Assembly: GCA_002441125.1 (NCBI GenBank)
Contig: DJVI01000011.1
Span: 6,523-70,522 of the forward strand
Direction: 5' to 3'
Origin: Caldifarciminota bacterium UBA6260
GTDB taxonomy: Bacteria > Hydrothermota > 32-111
DNA: 64,000 nt
Shown here one piece after another: positions 26,182-34,308 of this stretch; the stretch's first letter is position 1, and every line of letters begins with the position of its first letter. The position numbers and the translations under genes are program-made. The notes under the pieces are model-generated. The model was not told the DNA's origin. It made no database searches and was given only the letters and a program-made list of their open reading frames with translations.

Positions 26182-27498
26182 ATGGGAAGGAAATTGAATC
26201 TTCTTATAGTTGATGATGAGCCTCTCTTTTCAACAAGTTTGAAAGATGCACTACTTGCGAACTATAATTTCAACATTTATACAGCATTGACAGGTATTAA
26301 AGCTTTGGAGATATTAGAACAGACAAATATAGATATATGTTTTCTTGATGTTCATCTTCCAGATATTAACGGATTTGACCTTATAGAGAAGATTAAAAGT
26401 TTTTCCCCAGATTGTGAAATAATTATTATGACAGCTTATGGAGAAGTTGAACAGACAAAAACAGCTTTAAAGGAAGGCGCTTACTTTTTACCAAAACCTT
26501 TTAAAATAGATGATTTGAAAACAGTTTTATCAAAGATAAATAAAAATATAAACTACTCTGAACTTTATGAAAAATTGAAGGATGAGGAAGAGATTATACA
26601 GATAAAAACAAAAAATAAAAAGATGAAGGAAATTTTAAAGAAAGCTGAAAAATATGCAAGAAGTGATCTACCTATACTCCTTTTAGGTTCAACTGGAACT
26701 GGAAAAGATACGATGGCAAAATATATACATCAAAGATCTGAAAGAAAAAATGAGATTTTCATCATGCAAAACTGTGCATCTCTACCTGAAACACTTATAG
26801 AGAGTGAGCTTTTTGGTTATGAAAAGGGAGCTTTCACAGGAGCATATTCGAGAAAATTTGGGCTTTTTGAAATAGCAAACAAGGGAACGATTTTTTTGAA
26901 TGAGATAGTTGAGCTTCCATTGTCAAGTCAGGCAAAAATTTTACATATAATTGAGAATAAGAGTTTTAGAAGGATAGGTGGATTACAAGATATAATTGTT
27001 GATACGAGAATAATAGCTGCAACAAACAAAAAGATGGAGGATCTTTTAAAATCTGGTAAGATCAGAGAGGATCTTTTCTACAGACTTGAAACATTACATC
27101 TTGAACTTTTAGATCTGAAAGAAAGAGCTGAGGATATACCACTTATAATAGAATCTTTACTTAAAAAAAGGAATATAGATCCAAAAGAATTCAGAATAGA
27201 TAATAAAGTTTTAACTCTATTTCAAAATTATAACTGGCCCGGAAATATAAGAGAACTTGAAAATGTTATTGAAAGATCTATAATTTTGACTGAAGGGAAA
27301 GGAATAAGTATCGATACACTTCCCTACTCCATACTAAAGTTGGAAAATCATGTAAAAAGGGAATCTCTGAAAGATCTTGAAAAAGATGAGATAATTAAAA
27401 TATTGGAATCTGTTGGAGGAAACAAATCAAAAGCTGCAAAAATACTTGGAATAGATAGAAAAACACTTTACAGAAAGATAAAAAATTGGGGAATTTAG
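26182..27498 (+). CDS. NtrC-family sigma-54 activator (orphan response regulator)
   Basis: 438 aa in three domains. Receiver (1-120) with acidic pair Asp11/Asp12, phospho-acceptor Asp56, Thr84 and Lys105. Sigma-54 AAA+ domain (about 145-370) with Walker A GSTGTGKD (169-176) and the sigma-54-contacting loop GAFTGA (216-221). Fis-type helix-turn-helix at the end (SVGGNKSKAAKILGIDRKTL). No kinase gene adjoins it. The operon downstream begins with a sigma-54 promoter, and a dyad lies in the gap, so it almost certainly activates that operon. Confidence 0.93.
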   Translation: MGRKLNLLIVDDEPLFSTSLKDALLANYNFNIYTALTGIKALEILEQTNIDICFLDVHLPDINGFDLIEKIKSFSPDCEIIIMTAYGEVEQTKTALKEGAYFLPKPFKIDDLKTVLSKINKNINYSELYEKLKDEEEIIQIKTKNKKMKEILKKAEKYARSDLPILLLGSTGTGKDTMAKYIHQRSERKNEIFIMQNCASLPETLIESELFGYEKGAFTGAYSRKFGLFEIANKGTIFLNEIVELPLSSQAKILHIIENKSFRRIGGLQDIIVDTRIIAATNKKMEDLLKSGKIREDLFYRLETLHLELLDLKERAEDIPLIIESLLKKRNIDPKEFRIDNKVLTLFQNYNWPGNIRELENVIERSIILTEGKGISIDTLPYSILKLENHVKRESLKDLEKDEIIKILESVGGNKSKAAKILGIDRKTLYRKIKNWGI

Positions 27499-27505
27499 TT
27501 TTTTT

Positions 27506-27522
27506 TGTCCCATTTTGCCACA
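27506..27522. promoter_or_regulatory. Candidate enhancer (UAS) for the NtrC-type activator
   Basis: The 17-mer TGTCCCATTTTGCCACA has dyad symmetry TGT-N2-CA-N3-TG-N2-ACA. Its centre is about 79 bp upstream of the -24 GG of the sigma-54 promoter, the usual distance for an activator site. Confidence 0.5.
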
Positions 27523-27591
27523 TTTTTTTTAATTGAAATTTTCAAATGATTTTAAGTTATAAAAAATATTGTATTTAAAATTTTTATTTTA

Positions 27592-27607
27592 TGGCATAAA
27601 ATTTGCT
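27592..27607 (+). promoter_or_regulatory. Sigma-54 (-24/-12) promoter of the fibre operon
   Basis: TGGCAT-N5-TTGCT (TGGCATAAAATTTGCT): GG at 27593-27594 and GC at 27605-27606 have the exact consensus spacing. The predicted start is near 27618, just before the ATG at 27622. Confidence 0.85.
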
Positions 27608-27621
27608 TGAAATAAACAGGT

Positions 27622-28002
27622 ATGAAAAAGATAGCGGTACTTTCATCTGACAAAGATTTTATAGACGGTATAAAGTTAAAAGTGGATAATTTTAATCATT
27701 TTATAGATTCTATTTCCCTTTTAACTTTTTCACTTTTAAATAAACCTGAAATTATAATTATTGATACTTCCGATCTTCCGGCTAACAATGAGAACAAAAT
27801 AATAAAATCTTTAAACGATATCGTTCCAAAATCAAAGATAATGTTACTTTTGAGAAATGATGATATAGAATTTTTGAGAATGCTAAGGAAAAATAACAAT
27901 ATATTTTTTTCATTCAACCATATAGAGGAGTTTTTACAAATTTTTGAAATAATAGATAATATTGAAAAAAATAAAGAGAAAGTGGGGTTTGAATATGAGT
28001 AG
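27622..28002 (+). CDS. Receiver-like small protein, first gene of the sigma-54 operon
   Basis: 126 aa. The alternation of strands and helices (KKIAVLSSDKDFIDGIKLKV, PEIIIIDTSDLP, PKSKIMLLLRNDD) follows a response-regulator receiver fold, with an Asp at the end of the third strand (IIIIDTSD). The N-terminal acidic pair is replaced by Ser-Ser-Asp, and the conserved Thr and Lys are not evident, so phosphorylation is doubtful. It has no output domain. It could be a pseudo-receiver feeding back on the activator. It overlaps the next gene by 8 nt. Confidence 0.55.
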   Translation: MKKIAVLSSDKDFIDGIKLKVDNFNHFIDSISLLTFSLLNKPEIIIIDTSDLPANNENKIIKSLNDIVPKSKIMLLLRNDDIEFLRMLRKNNNIFFSFNHIEEFLQIFEIIDNIEKNKEKVGFEYE

Positions 28003-28462
28003 GTTATTTAATTTGATTTTTATTTTACCTTTATTTTTGTTAGCTTCTTACAGTGTTGAAACTGATCTTAATGTTGAAAATCAAGAAGTTTTGTTACTCG
28101 AGCTCTCATCATCAAAAATCGATCTTGGAGAGATCAAACCTGATATGAAAGAGGTAGTTAAACTAAAAGTAATAACTGTGAAGGTAAAAAGTAATGTTAA
28201 ATGGGTTTTAACAGTTGAGCCGTTGGATAACCTTGTATCAACAGATGGTGATGTTATAAATATTGAAAGGTTGGAGTTAAGGGGTAAAAAAGGTAACTTT
28301 ACCCCATTATCTCTTGCAAACCCTATAACTATAGCTTCTGGTGATAAAACAGGTGATAACGGATATGATATAGATATAGATTTTAGGATGAAGATAAGAT
28401 GGGATGACCCATCTGGAAGATACAATACAAAACTTAGATTCACATTAAACTCAATATACTAA
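27995..28462 (+). CDS. Exported protein, probable minor fibre component
   Basis: About 155 aa from the ATG at 27995, which has GGGG 8 nt upstream and starts a signal peptide (MSRLFNLIFILPLFLLASYS); an in-frame start at 27962 would place charges before the signal. The mature protein is beta-rich (VVKLKVITVKVKSNVKWVLT, YNTKLRFTLNSIY), a single Ig-like sandwich with no catalytic motif. It resembles the next gene's product in size and fold type, and lies 9 nt upstream of it. Probably a minor or adaptor subunit of the same structure. Confidence 0.6.
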   Translation: MSRLFNLIFILPLFLLASYSVETDLNVENQEVLLLELSSSKIDLGEIKPDMKEVVKLKVITVKVKSNVKWVLTVEPLDNLVSTDGDVINIERLELRGKKGNFTPLSLANPITIASGDKTGDNGYDIDIDFRMKIRWDDPSGRYNTKLRFTLNSIY

Positions 28463-28471
28463 GGAGGTTTT

Positions 28472-29011
28472 ATGAAAAAACTTTTAATGATTTTAACAGC
28501 TGTCTTGCTTTCTCTTGTAGTTCTTCCAGTATTTGGAGCTACAGCAACAGACAACATTGATGTTCAGATTCTTATTCCAGCAAGGGTAGGGATCAATATT
28601 TCAAATACAGCCGCACTTTCTTTTGACTTGACAAGTGTTGCTATACCTGCGACATTCCCTGCTTACTACTTCCCAAACGGTGCGGAGACTGAGATACTTA
28701 TGTCAATTTTCTGCAACGCAACGAACGGATACACACTTGATGTTGTAGCATCAGGTGATTTTGCTGTTGGAGTTCCAGTTTCACAACTTTTCTTTGCACC
28801 AAGTGGAACAGCGAAAACATCAGATGGAACACTTACTCCATCATCACCTTGGGCATCATTCTCAACAACTTCTGTTAATGTTGAAACAGGCCCAAAACTC
28901 ACAGGCTGGACAACAAAAAATCAAGCTATAGAATTCAAATGGGAAGCTGATGATCCAGCAATAGATCCAGCATCAACAGTTACACTCACATACACTATAA
29001 CAAGCTTATAA
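28472..29011 (+). CDS. Probable major subunit of a surface fibre or coat (spore-coat-U/DUF4402-like)
   Basis: 179 aa with a classical signal peptide (MKKLLMILTAVLLSLVVLPV, cleavage after VFGA). The mature protein is rich in Thr, Ala, Ser and Pro and beta-forming (IDVQILIPARVGINISNTAA, TNGYTLDVVASGDF, STVTLTYTITSL), like archaic pilins and spore-coat-U proteins; no Cys pair is seen apart from a single Cys. AAGGAGG lies 6 nt before the ATG, the strongest site in the operon. GC is about 42 % over 28501-28680 (75/180 by hand count) against about 30 % around it, consistent with high expression. The chaperone-like and barrel genes follow. Confidence 0.65.
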   Translation: MKKLLMILTAVLLSLVVLPVFGATATDNIDVQILIPARVGINISNTAALSFDLTSVAIPATFPAYYFPNGAETEILMSIFCNATNGYTLDVVASGDFAVGVPVSQLFFAPSGTAKTSDGTLTPSSPWASFSTTSVNVETGPKLTGWTTKNQAIEFKWEADDPAIDPASTVTLTYTITSL

Positions 29012-29027
29012 AATTTGTGGGGGTGAG

Positions 29028-29792
29028 ATGTTAAAATTTATAAAATCTGTTATCATCTTAACATTTGCTATTAATATTTTTTCACAGATCGGTTTTAACA
29101 TCTCCCCTCCCAAATATGAATTTACAGTTAGACCGGAGGAGATAAAAAACTTCACAATAAATGTTCAAAATACATCAGACTCTATTCTGCATATAAAAAT
29201 TTACACTGTTGATTGGGCTTTAGATATTGAAAACAATGTGAAATATTTTACATCTGGAAAACTTAAAAATTCATGCTCAAACTGGATTTATGTTAATCCA
29301 CAGGAATTCAATATATACCCAAACAGTTCACAGGATATAAGATTCACCCTTTCAGTTCCAAAAAATGTTTTTGGAGATTACTGGTCAATGGTATTCTTCG
29401 AATCAACTCCATTCAATCCAGCAAGCTCAAGTATGTTGCTTGTTTCCGGAAGGGTTGGATGTACAATATACTCTACTATAGCTGGAACTACTGTAAAAAA
29501 CGGGGATATAGTCGGACTTGATTTTGATAAAAAGGATTACTCCGTAAAAGCGATATTTGAAAATAGTGGAAATGTCCATTTAAGGATAAAGGGAATTATG
29601 AAGATATTGAAAGATGAAAAAGTTGTTTTTCAATCAGAGATCCCTGAAAAGGTATCTTTACCTGAAACTAAAACAACACTTTCATTTCCAGTTGAAACTC
29701 GACTTTTAAAAGGAAAATATACAGTAAAAGTTAATATAGATTATACCGGTAATGAGCTTCTTGAAGGTGAAAAGATAATCAGTATAGACTAA
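29028..29792 (+). CDS. PapD/DUF916-like periplasmic chaperone or fibre-associated protein
   Basis: 254 aa with a signal peptide (about 1-20). It begins FNISPPKYEFTVRPEEIKN and continues FTINVQNTSDS, SNWIYVNPQEFNIYPNSSQD and GDYWSMVFFES, the layout of an Ig-like PapD or DUF916 first domain (PG-type turn, N-T-S, a W-I-V-P-F-P segment). A second Ig-like domain follows (about 155-250, VKAIFENSGNVHLRIKG). There is no C-terminal membrane helix. GGGGGTG lies 4 nt before the ATG. The position between the subunit gene and the barrel gene fits a chaperone that holds subunits in the periplasm. Confidence 0.7.
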   Translation: MLKFIKSVIILTFAINIFSQIGFNISPPKYEFTVRPEEIKNFTINVQNTSDSILHIKIYTVDWALDIENNVKYFTSGKLKNSCSNWIYVNPQEFNIYPNSSQDIRFTLSVPKNVFGDYWSMVFFESTPFNPASSSMLLVSGRVGCTIYSTIAGTTVKNGDIVGLDFDKKDYSVKAIFENSGNVHLRIKGIMKILKDEKVVFQSEIPEKVSLPETKTTLSFPVETRLLKGKYTVKVNIDYTGNELLEGEKIISID

Positions 29793-29804
29793 AAGACAAA
29801 TTTG

Positions 29805-31763
29805 ATGAAAAAAATTTTTCCCCCTTTTATATTTTTATTTTTCATTTTAGTTTTTTCTGAAAGTTATTATGATATTTCTTTTAACAACTATCTTTACTCA
29901 AATTCAAAATATTATTCCCCATACATCAATTTGAGATACTTTTCTGAAAAGGAAAATCAAAAGACAGATTTTTATTTGCAGTTGTACCAACTCTTCCCTT
30001 CCAATTTTTACCTTTCATATTTAAAATCTTTTGAAAGGGGGAATGGATATATAAGTTTTGAGGGAGGAGATATTTTACCTTACAGATTTTTACAATTCTA
30101 TCTTAGAGGATTCAGATTATATTCAAGGTACAAATTCACAGGTCTTGAAATATTTTTGGGAAAGGATAACAGCATCTCAAATCAAATTTTCCAAAAAGGC
30201 GATCTTAACAGAAGTATATCAGGAATACTTGTTCCATTATCGATTACAAAAAATGATACAACGAAAATTTTTCTATTCTCAAGAGATGATAGATCTTTAT
30301 GGTCACCTATAACCTATCAAAATATTTTAGGGTTAAACCAATCTTTGAGATTTTTCGAAAAACTTTTTTTAGATCTGACTTTCAAAAAACATCATAACTT
30401 TTTTGGTTTTGATACAACAACAACCATATATTCTTACACTTTTAAAACCCATTTTCTTACAAAATACTTCTCATCATCTTTAATTTTAGTCGAAGAACCT
30501 AAAAATTTCTCCGACTTCTCTCTTTTTTACAGAGAGAATAAAAGAACATATTTAAACTTTTATCAAACAACAAGGATTTTTGATTTTGCTTCTTTCAATT
30601 TGAATTTTTCAAGGTATAACTTATTTTCAAACGATAACTCTTCTTATGACAGATATGGTGTTAAAAGCTCCATCTTTTTCTCTTCTATCCCAAAGTTTGA
30701 TATATCTTACGAGATATATAGAAACATCTCTCAGAAAAATATTTTTGGAAAGGTTTTAGGTCTTAACATTTCTAAATGGATTAGAAACTTTTATTTCAAC
30801 TCCAACTTCTCAAAGGATGACTTTTCAAATTACAAATATGTTAACTTTTATTCAAACATTTCATACAATTTTTACAATGGAACAAACATAGGTTCCACAT
30901 TCAAATTTACAAAAAGGGATACAATAAAAGATTATTTCGTAACAAACTATGTTAAATGGAGGATTGAAAAAATTCTGAATTTCGAATATGGTGTTGACTT
31001 TGGAAATTTCAGTAAAAATCCCTATATAGGTAACCATTTTGATTTTTCAATAGATTATAAAAATTACAATTTCACAAACAGGTTGAACATAAAATATTTT
31101 GAAAAGTTTTTTCTCGAGATTCAAACGAAATTGAGCATAACAGGTGCACTCGATAACATATACACAGGTATATTAAGTGGAAGGGTCTTTTACGACAAAA
31201 ATAACAACTCTATTTTTGATGTGGAAGATATACCTTTGAACAATCTCAAAATAATTCTTAACGATACCTTGGTTTCAAAAAGTGATAAGAATGGTTTCTA
31301 TTCTTTTAAATTTTTAAAACCTGGGAAATATAAAATTTCAATAGATAAAAAGAAGATACCAGCTTACTTTGACATAAAAGAACATTATTTTGTAGATGTA
31401 GAAAACTTCACAAAAAAATTTGTTGATATTCCACTTATAAAACTTGGTTCAATTTCAGGGTATGTTTTCATAGATTTGAATAAGGATGGAGTAAAGGATG
31501 AAAATGAAGATGGAGTTGGAGGAGTCATAGTAAGGATAAAAGATTCAGATAGATACACTTATACAGATATTACCGGATTTTACACGATTTCAAACCTTCC
31601 GATGGGTAGTTACATAGTGGAAGTTCCAAAACTCCCCGAAGGTTACAGGTTCGTTTTCCCAAACCTTATAATGTATATAAATGTTGATAAATTGAAATCT
31701 GATTTCACTATAGATTTTGGAATAACAGAAGAATCAAAACCTGTCAGAAAAAAGATATTTTAA
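29805..31763 (+). CDS. Outer-membrane beta-barrel with two C-terminal SdrD/Cna-B-like domains, usher-like
   Basis: 652 aa from the ATG at 29805 (a TTG one codon earlier is less likely). After a signal peptide, residues about 20-450 are continuous aromatic amphipathic strands (RFLQFYLRGFRLYSRYKFTG, KYVNFYSNISYNFYNGTNIG), a large barrel. Two beta-sandwich repeats follow: SGRVFYDKNNNSIFDVEDIP (about 456) and SGYVFIDLNKDGVKDENEDG (about 550), each ending in a GFYSF/GFYTI and G-Y motif as in SdrD B domains. Fimbrial ushers share this plan of barrel plus C-terminal Ig-like domains, but this one is shorter than PapC (about 800 aa). It may secrete or anchor the fibre. Its 3' end overlaps the convergent amidohydrolase by 30 nt. 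Confidence 0.65.
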   Translation: MKKIFPPFIFLFFILVFSESYYDISFNNYLYSNSKYYSPYINLRYFSEKENQKTDFYLQLYQLFPSNFYLSYLKSFERGNGYISFEGGDILPYRFLQFYLRGFRLYSRYKFTGLEIFLGKDNSISNQIFQKGDLNRSISGILVPLSITKNDTTKIFLFSRDDRSLWSPITYQNILGLNQSLRFFEKLFLDLTFKKHHNFFGFDTTTTIYSYTFKTHFLTKYFSSSLILVEEPKNFSDFSLFYRENKRTYLNFYQTTRIFDFASFNLNFSRYNLFSNDNSSYDRYGVKSSIFFSSIPKFDISYEIYRNISQKNIFGKVLGLNISKWIRNFYFNSNFSKDDFSNYKYVNFYSNISYNFYNGTNIGSTFKFTKRDTIKDYFVTNYVKWRIEKILNFEYGVDFGNFSKNPYIGNHFDFSIDYKNYNFTNRLNIKYFEKFFLEIQTKLSITGALDNIYTGILSGRVFYDKNNNSIFDVEDIPLNNLKIILNDTLVSKSDKNGFYSFKFLKPGKYKISIDKKKIPAYFDIKEHYFVDVENFTKKFVDIPLIKLGSISGYVFIDLNKDGVKDENEDGVGGVIVRIKDSDRYTYTDITGFYTISNLPMGSYIVEVPKLPEGYRFVFPNLIMYINVDKLKSDFTIDFGITEESKPVRKKIF

Positions 31764-33041
31764 TATTTTTTTTCTTTCCTTTAAAAGTTCATCCCGATCA
31801 TACAAAAGAACTTTACCAGAATATTTTAAAGGTATTCCGCGTGAGAAAACATATTTTATATTTTCAGGATAAAGTGAAAATATCAAAGATGATGCTACAT
31901 CAGTATTGAAAGGAGAAAGATTGATATTATCCTCGATCAGAATAAAATCAGCATCGTATCCATCTTTGATATAACCTGTTCTATTTTCAAGTTTCAAAGC
32001 TTTTGCTCCATTCTTTGTAGCCATCTCGAATATCTTTGTTGATGGTAAACTTTTATTGTTATGTTTTATATTTTGATAGAGTTTCGCCAATCTCATCTCG
32101 AAAATCTGATTCATATTGTTGTTACATGGAGCCCCATCAGAACCTATCCCAACATTGATACCTTCATTGTAAAATCTTGTAATATCAGCTATTCCATTCT
32201 TCAATTTTCCATTTGCCGATGGGCAATGTGCAACATTTACTTTCTTTTCTTTTAAAATTTTTATATCATGCTCACTTAAAAATATACAATGAGCAAGAAC
32301 AACATTACCATCAAGAAGACCAGTTTCTTCAAAAAATTCAACATTTGAAAGTTTATATTTTTTTAAGGTAAAATTGTTTTCTTCAACAGTTTCAGAAGAA
32401 TGTGTGTGAACGGTAAGAGAGTATTTATCCCTAAACTCCAAAAGGGTTTTTATACCTTTCTTGGTTACACCGGGAACAAACCTTGGGCATAGAACATATT
32501 CCACATTTTTATAATCTTTACTCTTCTCGATCAACTCTTCGGTAGTTTTTTTATAATTTTTCAAATCCGTTTTAAAACCACCGAAACTTCTATCCATAAA
32601 AACATTTCCAGAAAAACCTCTAATATTTGAGTATTCTATCTCTTCAAAAATAAGATCCTGATTTTCAAATGTCCCCATATCAAGTATGGTTGTTGTTCCA
32701 GAATCTATAAGTTCATACAGAGAAAGTTTACATGATAAAGACAAAATAGTTCTATTTAAACTCCTTTCGTAAGGGATTATCCTCTTTTGTAACCAATCGT
32801 AAAGTCCCATCTCCTCAGCATACCCCTTTGCTAAGTTTTGACATATATGTGTATGGATCTGAATAAAAGATGGGAAAAGAAAATATTCGGAACAATCCAA
32901 TTTAGTATAATCTTTTGAATCATCTTTACAGTTGAATGAGAATTTACCATTTTTAACAAAAATTTTTTTCCTGAAAAGTAACATATTCTGATCTGTATCA
33001 AAATATTTAACATTCTCAAGAATAAAATTTTTACTTTTCAA
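31734..33041 (-). CDS. Amidohydrolase of the TRZ/ATZ/SsnA family (deaminase-like)
   Basis: 435 aa starting with TTG (33039-33041), which has AAGGAG 7 nt upstream and overlaps the response-regulator stop. The metal motif is IQIHTHICQNLAKGYAEE, followed by LYDWLQKRIIPYE, VHTHSSETVEEN, LAHCIFLSEHDIKIL, and GIGSDGAPCNNNMNQIFEMR, i.e. the HxH, two His and catalytic Asp of the amidohydrolase fold. Relatives deaminate methylthioadenosine/SAH, guanine or related ring amines, or belong to SsnA. The exact substrate is open. It is co-transcribed with the NtrB/NtrC-type pair upstream. Confidence 0.85.
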   Translation of the reverse strand: MKSKNFILENVKYFDTDQNMLLFRKKIFVKNGKFSFNCKDDSKDYTKLDCSEYFLFPSFIQIHTHICQNLAKGYAEEMGLYDWLQKRIIPYERSLNRTILSLSCKLSLYELIDSGTTTILDMGTFENQDLIFEEIEYSNIRGFSGNVFMDRSFGGFKTDLKNYKKTTEELIEKSKDYKNVEYVLCPRFVPGVTKKGIKTLLEFRDKYSLTVHTHSSETVEENNFTLKKYKLSNVEFFEETGLLDGNVVLAHCIFLSEHDIKILKEKKVNVAHCPSANGKLKNGIADITRFYNEGINVGIGSDGAPCNNNMNQIFEMRLAKLYQNIKHNNKSLPSTKIFEMATKNGAKALKLENRTGYIKDGYDADFILIEDNINLSPFNTDVASSLIFSLYPENIKYVFSRGIPLKYSGKVLLYDRDELLKERKKILKYLFSDRF

Positions 33042-34308
33042 TTTTGTACTCCTTTATCTTTTCAAGTAAACTCCTATAACTTATCTTCAAAATTTTAGCA
33101 GCTTTCATTCTGTTCCAGTTAACCATCCTTAAAGTTTTCAGTATCTCATCCTTTTCGACCTCTTCTGTTTTTTCCTTTATAAGATCTTTCAAACCACCTT
33201 TACGGTTGTAAATTTCAATATTAAAATCTTTCTCTAAAAGATAACTCTCCAAAAAATTTTCAAGTTCTTTAACATTACCCAAAAATTCTAAACCTAAAAT
33301 CTTCTCAACGAAAGAGTTAAAATCTTTTCTCCTCTGTAAGAAAAGTTTTTTCTCCAATCTACCTACAAGAAAATTTGCAAGAAGTGGAATATCCTCCCTT
33401 CTTTCTCTAAGTGGCAAAATCTTTATTCTGTAAACATTCAACCTGAAAAGCAGATCCCTTCTTAGAAAACCTTTTTCTACAAGATTCTCAGGTTCTTCAG
33501 AAAAAACTGAAATGATCCTCGAATCAACTCTCTCTTCCCTATTCGAACCAACAGGATAGAAAGATTTTGTATCAAGGAATTTTAGAATTTTACCTTGAAC
33601 TGACAGATCAACCTCATTAAGGTTTTTTAAAACAACTGTTCCGCCATCAGACCTTTTCAAAAATCCATCTCTTGAAACCAAAGCACCTGTGAAAGCTCCT
33701 TTTGAAACACCAAAAAGCTCACTTTCAATAAGATTCTTGTTCAGAGATGCAAAATCTATTTCAACAAAATTTTTTTCATTTCTATTTGAATTTCTGTGGA
33801 TGAGTTCTGATACGAGAGTTTTGCCAGAACCGACAGGTCCCGTTATAATTACATTGACATCGGTTGAAGAACACTTTTTTATATCCTCTCTGACCTCACA
33901 ACTGTTTTTTGAAACTCCAACATAATCCTGCTCTATATCTTTAAAAGAAGTATCCCTTAAAATATTTTTTACCTTTTTTTTAAGAATATCATAATCTATA
34001 GGTTTCTGCCAGAAATCGTTAGCACCTTTTTTAATACATTCAATGGCAAGAGGTATATCCCCATAAGCTGTCAGTATAACAACTTTAACTTCACTATCTA
34101 AACTTCTAATCTTTTTTAAAACTTCAACCCCACTTCCATCTGGTAACTTTATATCAAGGATTATCAAAGAGTATTTGTACCTAAAAAATATATCATCAAA
34201 CTCTGAAACACTTTTAACTTCATCTATTTCAAAATCATCCTTCAAACTCTCTTTTATAAAGATTCTGAAGGATTGGTTGTCCTCAACTATCAGAACTCTT
34301 TTTTTCAT
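33031..34308 (-). CDS. NtrC-family sigma-54 response regulator
   Basis: 425 aa: receiver (Asp10, phospho-acceptor Asp52, Lys102), sigma-54 AAA+ domain with Walker A GPVGSGKT (157-164) and GAFTGA (204-209), and a Fis-type HTH (RMKAAKILKISYRSLLEKIK). It overlaps the kinase gene by 26 nt, so it forms a two-component pair with it. The only neighbour in the operon is the amidohydrolase; I found no sigma-54 promoter nearby, so its targets lie elsewhere. Confidence 0.93.
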   Translation of the reverse strand: MKKRVLIVEDNQSFRIFIKESLKDDFEIDEVKSVSEFDDIFFRYKYSLIILDIKLPDGSGVEVLKKIRSLDSEVKVVILTAYGDIPLAIECIKKGANDFWQKPIDYDILKKKVKNILRDTSFKDIEQDYVGVSKNSCEVREDIKKCSSTDVNVIITGPVGSGKTLVSELIHRNSNRNEKNFVEIDFASLNKNLIESELFGVSKGAFTGALVSRDGFLKRSDGGTVVLKNLNEVDLSVQGKILKFLDTKSFYPVGSNREERVDSRIISVFSEEPENLVEKGFLRRDLLFRLNVYRIKILPLRERREDIPLLANFLVGRLEKKLFLQRRKDFNSFVEKILGLEFLGNVKELENFLESYLLEKDFNIEIYNRKGGLKDLIKEKTEEVEKDEILKTLRMVNWNRMKAAKILKISYRSLLEKIKEYKIEK

